Below are positions 28,945-38,797 of a stretch of 64,000 nucleotides of DNA, in pieces. The notes beneath the pieces are model-generated. The model saw only the letters and a list, made by a program, of their open reading frames with translations. It was not told the origin of the DNA and did not search any database. The translations under genes and the position numbers were made by a program. Within the stretch, counting starts at the first letter, position 1. The number at the start of each line of letters is the position of its first letter. This DNA comes from Chrysophaeum taylorii. Its lineage: Eukaryota > Sar > Pelagophyceae > Pelagomonadales > Pelagomonadaceae. The stretch lies in NCBI GenBank assembly GCA_029834535.1, contig JAQMWT010000551.1, forward strand, positions 124,001 to 188,000, given 5' to 3'.

Positions 28945-31289
28945 GGACAGGGACTTACGCATAGCAAAATTCTCGTCGAAAACGACATCGATTAAAGTGT
29001 GTATGACGGGACCGGTGGCGCGTTGAAGAAGGATACGATAACCAGGTCCAGTAGAGGGATACCCAATGAAGATGCCAGTAATAGCTTTGGTAGGCCACTT
29101 GTCGCCAGTGAGAATAGCAGCAGGGCAGCCCCAAACACGAAGAAAATAGACGCGGGGCAAGGTTTCGTGAAGCATATCATATGGCGTCGTGTAACCAGGG
29201 TTGGAGGCGTTTGGCATTCGCTCGGAGATGAAATCAGCTGTTTCCATGTCCCAACGCCAAAAATCAGGTGGACGGTGCGCATGCACCAAAAGAGTGCGAG
29301 TAATATCAGCAGTTGCGCGATGGGAGCGTTCCACAACACCAGAAAAAGCGTGCGCCTGGGAAGTTTTAGACTGAACAGCAGGAGCCCGTTTGATGGCGAT
29401 GTTGTTGCCCAGACAGAAGGTTTCAAATTGCCCCATGAGAGACTTATCACGATCTGTGTAGATGAGGGCAATACGATAGCCAAAGGGTCGAACCACAGCA
29501 GACAGAAAAAGTTCGAGTTGACGAGCGTTCGTGAATGCATCGTGTCGTGGGGCAAAGTAACGTGTGCGGCGGCGCGTATGATCATCGAGAAACGTAATGA
29601 TGGCACGGTCTTGGTAAATGAAAGAAGGAACACCGGTAAACATGAGATCTGCGTGGATAATAACATAGGGCGCAACGGCACGCGGGCGGGCCAAAATTTC
29701 GTTTGCAGGAAGAGAGCTGGGAGTGGATTCACGTGGTTTACGATGGCCAACATGCGCAGCATGCATTTTTACCTAAACCACAAGCAGGACAAAAAGAAAG
29801 AGACGCGGAACTTGGGAAGAGCGGTGCACCAACAGCGAGAGAAGACAAACGCCGAATATAAGCAGGACTATAATGACCAAGACGAGCATGCCAAATGTCA
29901 TAGGTGAGTTGGGTGCGTTGAGACACAACGGGAAACGCACAAGGGCCATGTACGCGAGGGCAAGAAGAAAATGCCACAAATGGGGAAACAAAGTCCGCGT
30001 AGGGCGCAGTGGTCGTATTGCCAATCCAACAGACGATCAAGAGGAGACCACAGCGACGAAGCAGAGGAATGACATGATGCGTCTGGCGGTGACGTAAGAT
30101 TCGTTTAGGATGAGTAGGGCCAACATCCTGGATCGTATGACAATCGTAACCAACTTGCTCAAGGGCATGATCGGAAAGAATCCGTTTGTCACCAAGGCCA
30201 GGAGAGATGAGTGTATGTGGGAATACGATATGGATGCCATGAGGGGCGGAAAGACTGGGTGCTGGAGAAGGAAGACCACGATTGTCAAGAGGACCAATGG
30301 AAGGGGACGTTAAGTGAGCAGTGCCAGTGCCAGAACCAGAAACAGAGCCAGTGCCGAGAGCGGAATAGATTGAGTGTTGTTGAGTGTTGTCAAGGTCAGA
30401 AAAGCCAGCAGGGGAATTGAAGAGATTGACGTTGGCATCTGTATCGTAGACAACGAGGCGAAGATTGTTGAAGTGAAGATAATCGCGCTCACGGGCGGTG
30501 AGCAGAGCGGTAAGGGCATTGGTAGAAGAGAGGACTTGGTGAATGGAGGGGGAGATGGAAAAATGATGGAAATTGAAAGACGGATAGGTGGGTGCAGGAA
30601 AAGATGGGTCAGGAGGGGAAGATATGGCGGTGGGAGGCGGGACAGAGGGTGTGGTGGAGGGTGGCAACGCAAGAAGCGGCGGAGAGGGTTGAGAGGAAGA
30701 CAAGAGTGGGATGGGGGCGGAGAGATAGTTCTGGTAGAATGGTGGATTCGGGCGAGGTGGGTATGGGGGACGAAAAAGAGGGCGGGTGGCGGCTTGGGAG
30801 AGTAAGTAGCGGTGGCGCTTGCGACAATCCTTCTTGTGATGGCCAGGAATGCCACAAAAAGTGACAAAGGTCAGTAGGGCGTGGGCGCTTGGGATTAGGA
30901 GAGCCACGGGGAAATGGAGGCTGAGGCCTGGAACGGAAAGGTGGGCGAGGGCGGGAACGTGGATTGAAGCGCAAAGCATTGAGACGATGAAAGCATTCAG
31001 CAGTAGGATGGTTGGTGCGACCACAAAAGTCACAACGATCGCGACGGCGGGGACCCTCACGTAGAGCAACGTTGACAAGCGAAGACTTGGATTGGAAATA
31101 ATCGAAGACTTTGCTGTTGAGGCGATCAACGAAACCATCATATGTGCGCAGTTTCGGGATACTGGATACGAGGTGCAGGGGTAAGTGTCATAGCTTCCTC
31201 CCTCCCACAATGGTGGTGGTGGGTGACTAGCATTCTCAACGACTTGTAGTAGCAAGCAATCGGTGACCGAGGGTTATTAATTAATTAAT

Positions 31290-31380
31290 TCTAACTACTA
31301 ATCGACAGATCTTCCTAACTACTAATCGACAGATGTTTGTCTGTCTGTCTGTCTTTAAATGTCGACTGCTAAGAGGGGGG

Positions 31381-31422
<42 letters not shown>

Positions 31423-32405
31423 TTGTTTGTCCCTAGATTTAGGGTAAGGATCAGGTAGGCGTGAGAGTAAGGATCAGGTAGGCGCGAGAGGCAGACAGTG
31501 ATCCTCCAAGCCGTCTAAGGCGACCTCGCAGACTATTTCCACGACCCGCGGCGGCTCTTTCATCGCGCCATTCTCACGCCCCGTCGAAACCATGTTGTCG
31601 ATGCTGACAACGCGCGCATGACCGCGGCCTTTTTTTCCCGGAGACGAGGCGTCGGAGTTCTTTTTGGCTGACTAGGCTGGGTCGGAAGACGACGCCTCGC
31701 TCTTTACAGTAGAGTTTTCAACTCCCTGACAACCAACGGCATGCTGACTTTGAGCGCGAGCTTAAGGTCTTTGAAACCTCGACCCGTCGCACGGCCACTG
31801 CAACGGTACCAGATACATGATCGATCGTGTCGTTGTCACTGAGGCTCCTCCAACCTGTATCCCTTAAGGCCCGCCGACGCCAAACGATCACCAAGAGCCA
31901 GGGCCAGACGCCCTGCGAGGTCGGCGTCCTCTTGCCCACAAGCCCGTATTCTGCCACGTCCAGCTCGACGTGGCTCTCTGTCGATCGGCAACCCCGAGGA
32001 TATCCTCTTCTGGGTCGACGACTCCGCCCTACCCCACACGTGCTGCGCAATGCCGATAAGCCCCCTCCCGGCGTCTACACGCGCACTATAGGTTAACTTA
32101 CTGGGACCAGGTGAACTTACTGGGGTTTGAGATTGGGACTAGGTGAACTGAGTGACCAGGTGAACTTACTGGGACCAGGTGAACTTACTGGGGGTTTTAG
32201 AGTAAACTCAAAGGTTAGCGGCGTGTGCGGATCAAAGCAGCTTAGATTGGCGGAGGCGAGAGCGACGAGCTCGAAGGAGTGGTGTGAGCACGAGTGGGTT
32301 TACGCCTAACTTACTGGGGTTAGAGATTTGGACTAGGTGAACTTACTGGGACCAGACCTGAACTTACTGGGGTTAGAGATAGGTGAACTTACTGGCCTGC
32401 ACTTG
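31290..32405 (+). mobile_element. Helitron-like element, copy B
   Basis: 1,116 bp, plus-strand sense. The terminal block TAACTACTAATCGACAGAT is duplicated at the 5' end (31292 and 31317). The helicase pieces match copies A and C, with small differences, and the 3' end carries the same GGTGAACTTACTGG units and CTGCACTTG terminus. A 27-bp block at 31354-31380, absent from A and C, recurs near 60.48 kb. Flanked on both sides by TTAATTAATTAATT. Confidence 0.75.
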
Positions 32406-32449
32406 TTAATTAATTAATTCGAGGGCGGTCAGGCTTGAGTGTAAGGAGA

Positions 32450-33586
32450 ATGACAACAACTACGGGGAGCAGCGAGGTTGCGGCTTCGGCTGGGGCTTCG
32501 GCGGCGGGTTCGGTCGGGGTTTCGCTGAATGACTCGTGGTACAGCGTGAACGAGAGCAAGCTGGAGGAGGTGCGTCGGAACAAGGAGTGGATGAGCGACC
32601 CCCAGTACTTTAAGCGGGTGCTGATATCGCCCGTGGCGTCGGTTAAGATGCTCGCCCACGCGCACCAGGGGTGCGAGGAGGGGATGCGGTCCGGCGGAAA
32701 GCCGTTGGAGATCATGGGGATGCTGCTGGGATGTCCGCACGCCGAAATGAAGGACGCGCTGGTGGTCGCGGACGTGTTTCCTCTTCCCGTCACGGGGTTC
32801 GAGACTCGCGTCGTCGCGGACGACGAATCGGTGGTAAACTACATGATCGAGCTGAGCGAACTCGTCGAGAAGTCGAGGAAGGAACGGCTGTTTGGGTGGT
32901 ACCACTCGCACCCTTTCGACGTGGACGAGTCGCACAATCATTGCTTTCTGTCGAGCACCGACATGTCGACGCAACTGGCGTGGCAATCGGCCGAAGACGG
33001 CAACGGAAATCCGTTTCTCGCCATCGTTATCGACCCGCTCCGGAGCTTCGCGAAGAACAAGGCCGAGCTGGGCGCGTTTCGTGCCTACCCGCCGACGTAC
33101 GCGCCGCCGCCGCATCAAACTCCCGACGGAACTGTCGTGCACGACGAGGCCAAGTGCGTCGAACTCTGGGGGTCGTGCTGGAACCGCTACTACGAATTGC
33201 GGATCGAGTACTTCATGAGTACCCAGGCAAAGATCATCATCGACGTCCTTAACCACTCCTTTTTGTGGGCTCGAACCCTCGGAACCGTGCCCCCCTCTCT
33301 CGAACCCGAGAACCGCCGACGCCTCTCGGAGCGCGTCGCCACAAAAGTCACCGACAAGCTCCTCACCTCCACCGACCAGACCCCGGGTCCCCGCGGTCCC
33401 TTCTTTTCCCCCTCCAACATCGTCCCACCCAACGCCCCCCCAAAACCCGCAGCGACGACGACGACGACGCAAGACCAAGGTGGAGTTCTTCACAAGGCTG
33501 CGACGGCGGCGGCGGGCCTCGCCCTCGAGGAACTCCACGGCCAGCTCATACAGGCCACGAAGCGCTTCCTCCTCAACCCCAACTGA
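32450..33586 (+). CDS. CSN5: COP9 signalosome subunit 5 (JAMM deneddylase)
   Basis: 378 residues from ATG at 32450. CSN5 is the zinc metallopeptidase that removes NEDD8 from cullins within the COP9 signalosome. Visible are the KMLAHAHQGCEEGMRSGGKP lead-in, EIMGMLLG with the catalytic Glu, LPVTGFETRV, then GWYHSHP and LSSTDMSTQ completing the E...HxH...SxxD JAMM zinc site, and FLAIVIDPLRS, LGAFRAYP. Between HSHP and LSSTD are six more residues than in human CSN5 (FDVDESHNHCF), a change near the active site. The C-terminal region (YYELRIEYF onward) fits the CSN5 tail used for complex assembly. A cryptic TTG 15 bases upstream is not needed. Confidence 0.95.
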   Translation: MTTTTGSSEVAASAGASAAGSVGVSLNDSWYSVNESKLEEVRRNKEWMSDPQYFKRVLISPVASVKMLAHAHQGCEEGMRSGGKPLEIMGMLLGCPHAEMKDALVVADVFPLPVTGFETRVVADDESVVNYMIELSELVEKSRKERLFGWYHSHPFDVDESHNHCFLSSTDMSTQLAWQSAEDGNGNPFLAIVIDPLRSFAKNKAELGAFRAYPPTYAPPPHQTPDGTVVHDEAKCVELWGSCWNRYYELRIEYFMSTQAKIIIDVLNHSFLWARTLGTVPPSLEPENRRRLSERVATKVTDKLLTSTDQTPGPRGPFFSPSNIVPPNAPPKPAATTTTTQDQGGVLHKAATAAAGLALEELHGQLIQATKRFLLNPN

Positions 33587-33835
33587 TGACTCGACTCGAG
33601 AGAGAGTAGTTTATTACTTTTACTCTCGTCGTGAGATTATTACTACTTTTCTGACAACAACTTGCTTGCTTGCTTGTGGGTCTAGTTTTACGACGACGAT
33701 TTTTTTTTTTGAGAGGACTGTTCTAAGAAGTTTTCTAAGAATTCGATACTCAAGTTATTTATCTTTTTCGCGGCGAGAAAGGAAAGAAGAAGAAAAGTAA
33801 GTACCTTAAGAAGAAGAAGAAGAAGAAGAAGCGAG

Positions 33836-34645
33836 ATGTCGTCGTCGTCGTCGCGCAGCGTCTTCGTGACCGGCGGGAACAGCGGGATCGGCCTCGCGCT
33901 GTGCAAGCAGCTCGCGACGGAGGACGGATGCCGCGTGTTCATGGGCAGCCGCAGCCTCGAGCGCGGGCGCGCGGCGGCAGCGTCTCTTGGGTGCGACGTC
34001 GAGGTCGTGCAGTGCGATCTCAACTCGGCCGAGTCGATACGAAAGGCCGCCGGCAGCGTGGGGAAGGTGTTCGGGCTGGTGAATAACGCGGGGTGCGGCC
34101 TCGCTCACGGCCTTTCGGCGGCAGAGATTATCGAAACGAACTACTACGGTACGGTCGCGGTTACGGATGCGTTTTTGCCGTTGCTCGACGAGGGCTCGCA
34201 CGTCGTCCACGTCGGGAGCGGCGCCGGGCCCATGTGGCTCGCGAAGCAGTCCGAGGAGACGAAGGCTTTCTTCACAAAACCGGACGTCACGCCCGAGGAG
34301 ATTGACGGCTTCGTAAAAAACGCCAAGTGCGTGGACCCCTGGGAGGCGTACGGCCTTTCGAAGGCTGCCCTCGCTGCCCACGCGACATGGCTCTCCAAGG
34401 CTCACCCCCACATCATCTCCAACACAATCACGCCGGGGTTCATCGACACGGCGATCGTCAAGGGGTTTGGCGCGACGAAACCCCCCGAGGAGGGCACCGT
34501 CTCGATCCGCCACTGCTTGTTCGGGGAGCTGCCGCGCGACCACAACGGCTGGTTCTACGGCTCGGACGCCAAGCCTTCGCCCTTCTACCCCCTCCGCAAC
34601 CCGGGGGATCCCGTCTTCACGGGCTCCTACCCCTGGAGCAAGTAG
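33836..34645 (+). CDS. Short-chain dehydrogenase/reductase (carbonyl-reductase-like)
   Basis: 269 residues, typical SDR length. It has the NAD(P)-binding TGGNSGIG at 11-18, an Arg in GSRSLERGR after the second strand suggesting NADPH, CDLNSAES, LVNNAGCG, an NYYGTV helix, HVGSGAG carrying the catalytic Ser, and YGLSK, the Tyr-x-x-x-Lys active site. TPGFIDT is the conserved C-terminal loop. An insert of about 30 residues sits between the Ser and Tyr motifs (around 138-170), as in carbonyl reductases of the CBR1 type. The Ser run at the start comes from a TCG repeat. No targeting peptide is visible, so it is probably cytosolic. Substrate unknown. Confidence 0.93.
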   Translation: MSSSSSRSVFVTGGNSGIGLALCKQLATEDGCRVFMGSRSLERGRAAAASLGCDVEVVQCDLNSAESIRKAAGSVGKVFGLVNNAGCGLAHGLSAAEIIETNYYGTVAVTDAFLPLLDEGSHVVHVGSGAGPMWLAKQSEETKAFFTKPDVTPEEIDGFVKNAKCVDPWEAYGLSKAALAAHATWLSKAHPHIISNTITPGFIDTAIVKGFGATKPPEEGTVSIRHCLFGELPRDHNGWFYGSDAKPSPFYPLRNPGDPVFTGSYPWSK

Positions 34646-34970
34646 GACTCCGACGACGACGGACACACAACGGACCTTATTTTCGCCATTCCGCCGCGCC
34701 GCAAATGATCAATCAATCACCACCTAAGACGTCCGTCCGTCCTACACAAGCAAGCAAGTATTTATTACAGGTCATCCTGTCGTTTCAACAACGTCAAATG
34801 GAGTTTTGGCTCTCTATTATAAGTTGCTATTTTCTGGGCAGGTCCCAAAAGATATGTAGCGAAATGCAAGGAGGGGTCGCCCAGCGGCGGCGGGAATTGG
34901 AGAATAGTAAGGAATTTACATAGCTATAGAATTCATAGCTTTAGCGTTGAAGGTAGCGACGAAGCACAGT
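34646..34970. other. Spacer before the rhodopsin-kinase gene
   Basis: 325 bases with a GCAA repeat near 34746. No gene seen. Confidence 0.5.
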
Positions 34971-37900
34971 ATGTCGGACAAAGGGGTTGCGATGTGGGCT
35001 CTGGGCCTCTTCTCAATGCTGTGCGTCGTCTTCGAGGGGGGCTTGAGGGGGACGCGGTACGCCTCAAAGGTCGAGGTCCTGCTGCCGACCGAGCGATGGG
35101 TGGCGGGATGTGGGGCCGTCGTTTTGGGGGGGACCAAGGTGGTGGTGGCCTCGACGGCGCCTCGGCCTCGGGGGGTGCTGGCGGACGTCGGCACGGTGAT
35201 CGCGGTTTCCGCCAACGTCTTGATGGCGGTGACGAGAGTGCCCGTGTTGGTCGATCCGGTGACGCGATGTCGCGTCCACTTGTTGAGGTGGTCCGAGTGG
35301 ATCGCGCTGTCGTTTCTGGCCGTCTACCTGATCGAATCCCTCAACCACGACCCCAAGGCGCTCGTGCTGGGGCTGAACCAGGGCGCGTCGTGCGCGGCGG
35401 CGCTTCTCTTGCCTTTTGCGCGCGACGCGTGGACGTGGGCGGTCCTGTTTGCCGTCGCGGCGTCCTCGTTCGGAGTCGTCTACGTCAGACTCGTCGTCCA
35501 TAATCGGCGTCTCGCCGCGATGAAACGGGCACTCGGGGCCGAGCGGCGCGTCGGGATGATGCGCGCCTTGTCGATGGCGACAGCGGAAGACGAAGCTTCC
35601 CGCGCCGTCGTCGCGCATCGATTGAATATCGCGTGCGCGACGTTTTGGACTCTTCTCGTTTTTGTCTTCGTGGCCGAGTGGGTTCTCAAAGCAACCGGCG
35701 CGGACTCCCGGGACCGAAAAGCATGGCCCTTTGTGGCTACGACGGTCCTCGACGTCCTCAGCAAGCTCGTGATAGCCAAGACGATCGCCGAGGCCCGGTG
35801 TTGGCGCGACGACGCCGACGAGGCGGCGACCGACGTCGCGATCGCCGAGCTCCGCGCCGTGCTGGGGTCGCTGTGGGTGACTCCCCGCGATGCCGTGGGG
35901 ATATCGACCTTTGACGACGACGACGACGACGCGCAGGGCGGTAGGTGCCGCACGGTGTTCTCGCGGCAGCTGATTCGGATCTTGGGCAACGGCGACCCGC
36001 AACGCGCCGAACCGACGATGGACGATCTCGTGCCACCCCCTCTCGCCGACTTTCTCCTCGAAGTCCTCGGGAGAAGACGAACCACGATGATCAGGGAGGA
36101 GGAGGAGGAGGACCAGGGGAGCGTCGTGCAGGTGGAATTCACCTCGAACGAGGAAGAGGACGCGGTCTACGTTCCGGGCGCGCTCCGGAGGCTGGGTCGC
36201 GACAAGCGGCTCGTCGAGCTCATCACTAAAGCGTGGGCCGTCGGCCGCGGGAAGGGCCGCGGCCTCGTGACGCACGCGGTGTCCGAGGATCCCGAAGAGG
36301 GCCGGCAGCTGGAGGTGATGGTACGGCACGTCCCCGACGATCGCGTCCTCATCCTGGTCGTCCAAAGCTCGGCGTTCTCGGACGTGGACGAGATCAAGCA
36401 CAAGTACGCGAGCGAGCTCCGAGCGCGCAAGCTCGAACGGGCAGGCCTGGACTTTTGGAAGCACGAGCTCAAAAACTCGGTGTTGGACGCGCTCGGGTTC
36501 TGCGACAGCCTCGCCACGGCGACCGAGGAGGTCGTGCTACAAATTGGGAACGACGACGAGGAAGAAGACGAGATTATCAAGGAGGAAAGGGCGTCGTCGG
36601 ACAGGTCTCGGGGGCTCGTCATCGACATCCAGGAAAACGTCTCGCAGCTCCAGACGAAGCTTCACGAGACGATCGCGGCGATGCGGGACGAGGAGTTCGC
36701 ACGGAACGTGACGAGCGGAACCTACCAACCCAAAGCCGACGTCGTCGACCTCGGCGACGTCTTGAGCGTGGGCGGTCGCGGGAACCGATTCCGCCTCGAA
36801 CTCCCCGACGACAACGCTCTGCCCCGGGTCGTGTTGGATGCGATGCTCCTCCGGACCATCCACGGAAACGCGGTGTCGAACGCAGCAAAGTACGGCCTTT
36901 CTCGCGGCCCCGTCACGACGTACGCGGCCGTAGACGACGGCGTCCTGACGGTCCAGGTCGTTAACCTTCCCGGCGAAAACCACGTCGCCCTGCACCACGA
37001 GGATCCCGCTGCCATCGCAAACAAAATATTCGCTCCCGGCGTGCGGCTCGACAACGCCGCGTCGCGGCGCGAGTCCGAGTCGTCGTTCGGATTGGGCGGC
37101 TGGATCATGACCGAGTGCGCGCGCTTGTTGCGCGGTACGTGCGCGATACGATTCGAGCAGGACCGCACGGTCTTCGAACTGGTCTGCCCCGTGTGTGTCA
37201 AGAACAGCCCGCCACCCTCTTCGAAGAAGAAGAAGAAGAATAATAAAAAAAAGGGGGATCTTCACTCCGCGTCGTGGTCGGTGCCGCGAGACTGCTGGGG
37301 CGTCGGCATCGACGACTCGGCCGTCCAGCGAAAGATGCTCTGCAAGATCTTCGAGCTCGCGGGCATCAGGAGAGACCGCGTCGTAGTCTCGGGGCGAACC
37401 AGAGAAGAGATCGATGCCTTTGTAGAAACAACCGTCGAGCACGTAAGGTCCCATCCCTCGGACAAGTACGTCATCTTGGCCGACGAACACATCGAGCTCC
37501 CCGCGCCCCCGGCCTCGGATACTTCGGGGAGTACCGCAGGTTCCGGGAGCTCCTCCACCTCCGGATCGCGACTGTTGCAGCGCGTTAGCGCCGCCCTCGG
37601 TCCCGAGTTGGAGTCGAACATCCTCACCGTCGTTCGCTCGGCCGCTCAATCCGACGACCAGGCGGTCGTCTTCCGACAACGCGCCCACGGCCTCATGTCC
37701 AAAGAGCCACCCTCGAGACGGGATGTCCTCGGCGTCCTCCAGCCCCTCTGGGAGCACCGGTTCCCCCAGACGACCCCCCGCCTCTCGTGCTTCTCCGCCG
37801 ACCCTACGAAAGACCACGCGAGACCAGATCCGCCTCATCACCACCCGCGGAGTCCGAATCGCCTCTCGGGTCTCCTGGCCAAGTTCTCGCGCCAACGCCA

Positions 37901-38030
37901 CGACGCACCCCCGACGACGACTACAACGACAAGCCCCGCCCCCTCGCCCCACGCCTCCTCCTCCTCCTCCTGGCGAGCAACAACAACAACCGTCGGTGGC
38001 ACCATATCCTCCAAGTCTGCCTACTGGTAG
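34971..38030 (+). CDS. Rhodopsin-like 7TM, histidine kinase, receiver hybrid protein
   Basis: 1,019 residues from ATG at 34971. Seven or eight hydrophobic helices fill 5-275. Helix C reads LRWSEW (Arg106, Glu109, Trp110), like RYADW in bacteriorhodopsin. The last helix reads TVLDVLSKLVIAKTI, like VLDVSAKVGFGL, placing Lys265 at the retinal Schiff-base position. After an acidic linker comes the histidine kinase: FWKHELKNSV (His498), an N-box HGNAVSNAAKYG (about 631-642), and FGLGGWIM G-box (about 707-714). A Lys/Asn run leads to a receiver: VGIDDSAVQRKML (Asp781, Asp782) and YVILADEHIE (Asp838 phospho-acceptor). The tail is Ser/Thr/Pro-rich. The whole resembles algal histidine kinase rhodopsins. 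Kinase and receiver are clear; the rhodopsin call rests on two motifs. Confidence 0.75.
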   Translation: MSDKGVAMWALGLFSMLCVVFEGGLRGTRYASKVEVLLPTERWVAGCGAVVLGGTKVVVASTAPRPRGVLADVGTVIAVSANVLMAVTRVPVLVDPVTRCRVHLLRWSEWIALSFLAVYLIESLNHDPKALVLGLNQGASCAAALLLPFARDAWTWAVLFAVAASSFGVVYVRLVVHNRRLAAMKRALGAERRVGMMRALSMATAEDEASRAVVAHRLNIACATFWTLLVFVFVAEWVLKATGADSRDRKAWPFVATTVLDVLSKLVIAKTIAEARCWRDDADEAATDVAIAELRAVLGSLWVTPRDAVGISTFDDDDDDAQGGRCRTVFSRQLIRILGNGDPQRAEPTMDDLVPPPLADFLLEVLGRRRTTMIREEEEEDQGSVVQVEFTSNEEEDAVYVPGALRRLGRDKRLVELITKAWAVGRGKGRGLVTHAVSEDPEEGRQLEVMVRHVPDDRVLILVVQSSAFSDVDEIKHKYASELRARKLERAGLDFWKHELKNSVLDALGFCDSLATATEEVVLQIGNDDEEEDEIIKEERASSDRSRGLVIDIQENVSQLQTKLHETIAAMRDEEFARNVTSGTYQPKADVVDLGDVLSVGGRGNRFRLELPDDNALPRVVLDAMLLRTIHGNAVSNAAKYGLSRGPVTTYAAVDDGVLTVQVVNLPGENHVALHHEDPAAIANKIFAPGVRLDNAASRRESESSFGLGGWIMTECARLLRGTCAIRFEQDRTVFELVCPVCVKNSPPPSSKKKKKNNKKKGDLHSASWSVPRDCWGVGIDDSAVQRKMLCKIFELAGIRRDRVVVSGRTREEIDAFVETTVEHVRSHPSDKYVILADEHIELPAPPASDTSGSTAGSGSSSTSGSRLLQRVSAALGPELESNILTVVRSAAQSDDQAVVFRQRAHGLMSKEPPSRRDVLGVLQPLWEHRFPQTTPRLSCFSADPTKDHARPDPPHHHPRSPNRLSGLLAKFSRQRHDAPPTTTTTTSPAPSPHASSSSSWRATTTTVGGTISSKSAYW

Positions 38031-38099
38031 TAGCGTAGTAGGCTATAGGTCGCGTCGCGTCTCGCGTCGTTTCGTTTCGTTTCGTTTCGTTTCGTTCGT

Positions 38100-38756
38100 T
38101 CACAAAATCCCGTCCCCACCCACCTCCTTCTTCTTCTTCTTCTTCTTGGACTTGGAGCTTTTTTTCTTTGGGGGGGGGTGTGGCTTTTGTTCCCTCGGGG
38201 GGGGCTCGACCTGCGGCACGTCTGGGTTGACGTAGTCCGTGTTGTCCCACGTGCACTTCATAACCTTCGGTTGCGTCAGCATAAAGTCGATCACATCCCG
38301 GCCGTACCAGCCAGTCTGCATCGTGACCAGCAGCCTCCGAGGATCTATGCGATACGCGCTCACTTTGAGCCCGCCAGTTTGCAGGAGAGCCGTGAAGACG
38401 CCCGCTATTTTGTCTTCGGCCTCGGTCGTCCAAGGTTCGCCATCGTTGTACTCCGAGAGCGTCACGAAGATCATGGCCATTCCTGCGTTCGACTGTTGGT
38501 GCGCGAACCGCGACTTTATGTCGTCCGGCTTCATCTTCTTCAAGCTTTCGAGGTCGAGCCCGCCGCCACCCATTGCGGCCTTGCGCCGATTCACCTCCTT
38601 TTCGTACGCATCGTGTTCCGTCTCCAGCTCCTCGGCCTCGTCCGACTGAGCCCACTCCTCGGCGACCTTCTCTAGGTCGATCGACTTCCAGTCCTTCTTC
38701 TTGCCGACGACACACACCTGCAACAAAATTACGAGCGCAGCGCCTCGAACCATCAT
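38100..38756 (-). CDS. MESD: MESD/Boca-type ER chaperone for LRP-family receptors
   Basis: 218 residues. The hydrophobic start MMVRGAALVILLQVCVVG is a signal peptide, followed by the charged KKKDWKSIDLEKVAEEWAQ typical of MESD. The core has MKPDDIKSRFAHQQSNAGMA, MIFVTLS, VSAYRIDPRRLLVTMQTGWY and DFMLTQPKVMKCTWDN, matching the MESD fold order. MESD helps fold beta-propeller/EGF modules of low-density-lipoprotein-receptor-like proteins in the ER. The tail is Lys/Ser-rich (KKKSSKSKKKKKKK) and lacks a classic KDEL, ending GDGIL, so retention is unclear. It is convergent with the rhodopsin-kinase gene, 69 bases apart, and divergent from the LRR gene 41 bases away. Confidence 0.9.
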   Translation of the reverse strand: MMVRGAALVILLQVCVVGKKKDWKSIDLEKVAEEWAQSDEAEELETEHDAYEKEVNRRKAAMGGGGLDLESLKKMKPDDIKSRFAHQQSNAGMAMIFVTLSEYNDGEPWTTEAEDKIAGVFTALLQTGGLKVSAYRIDPRRLLVTMQTGWYGRDVIDFMLTQPKVMKCTWDNTDYVNPDVPQVEPPPREQKPHPPPKKKSSKSKKKKKKKEVGGDGIL

Positions 38757-38797
38757 CCTAATAATAATAATAACCCAAACCCTGAGAGGGAGATTAT

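Larger units (their letters stand above)
25061..31275 (-). mobile_element. Fossil Ty1/copia LTR retrotransposon carrying nested insertions
   Basis: Minus-strand order of parts is copia-like: gag/nucleocapsid and protease region (about 31255-29740), integrase (about 29770-28990), reverse transcriptase (about 27460-26100), RNase H (about 26150-25600). The integrase zone has the RVWGC motif and the RT zone has KARLVVRGYTQ-like sequence. One terminal repeat (TG...CA) with an adjacent purine tract is recognisable at the downstream end; I do not see its partner at the other end. A Helitron-like element and a SINE-like element lie between integrase and RT. The element is broken by several changes and by these insertions. 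It lies in a TTAATTAA tract between the 5' nuclease and CSN5. It looks moderately old, older than its insertions. Confidence 0.9.

Noticed and set aside
31275-32420. TTAATTAATTAATTC on both sides of copy B as a 15-bp target duplication
   Set aside because: The same AT tract also lies at the far side of the copia fossil and copies A and C have no duplication, so the tract is probably pre-existing sequence.
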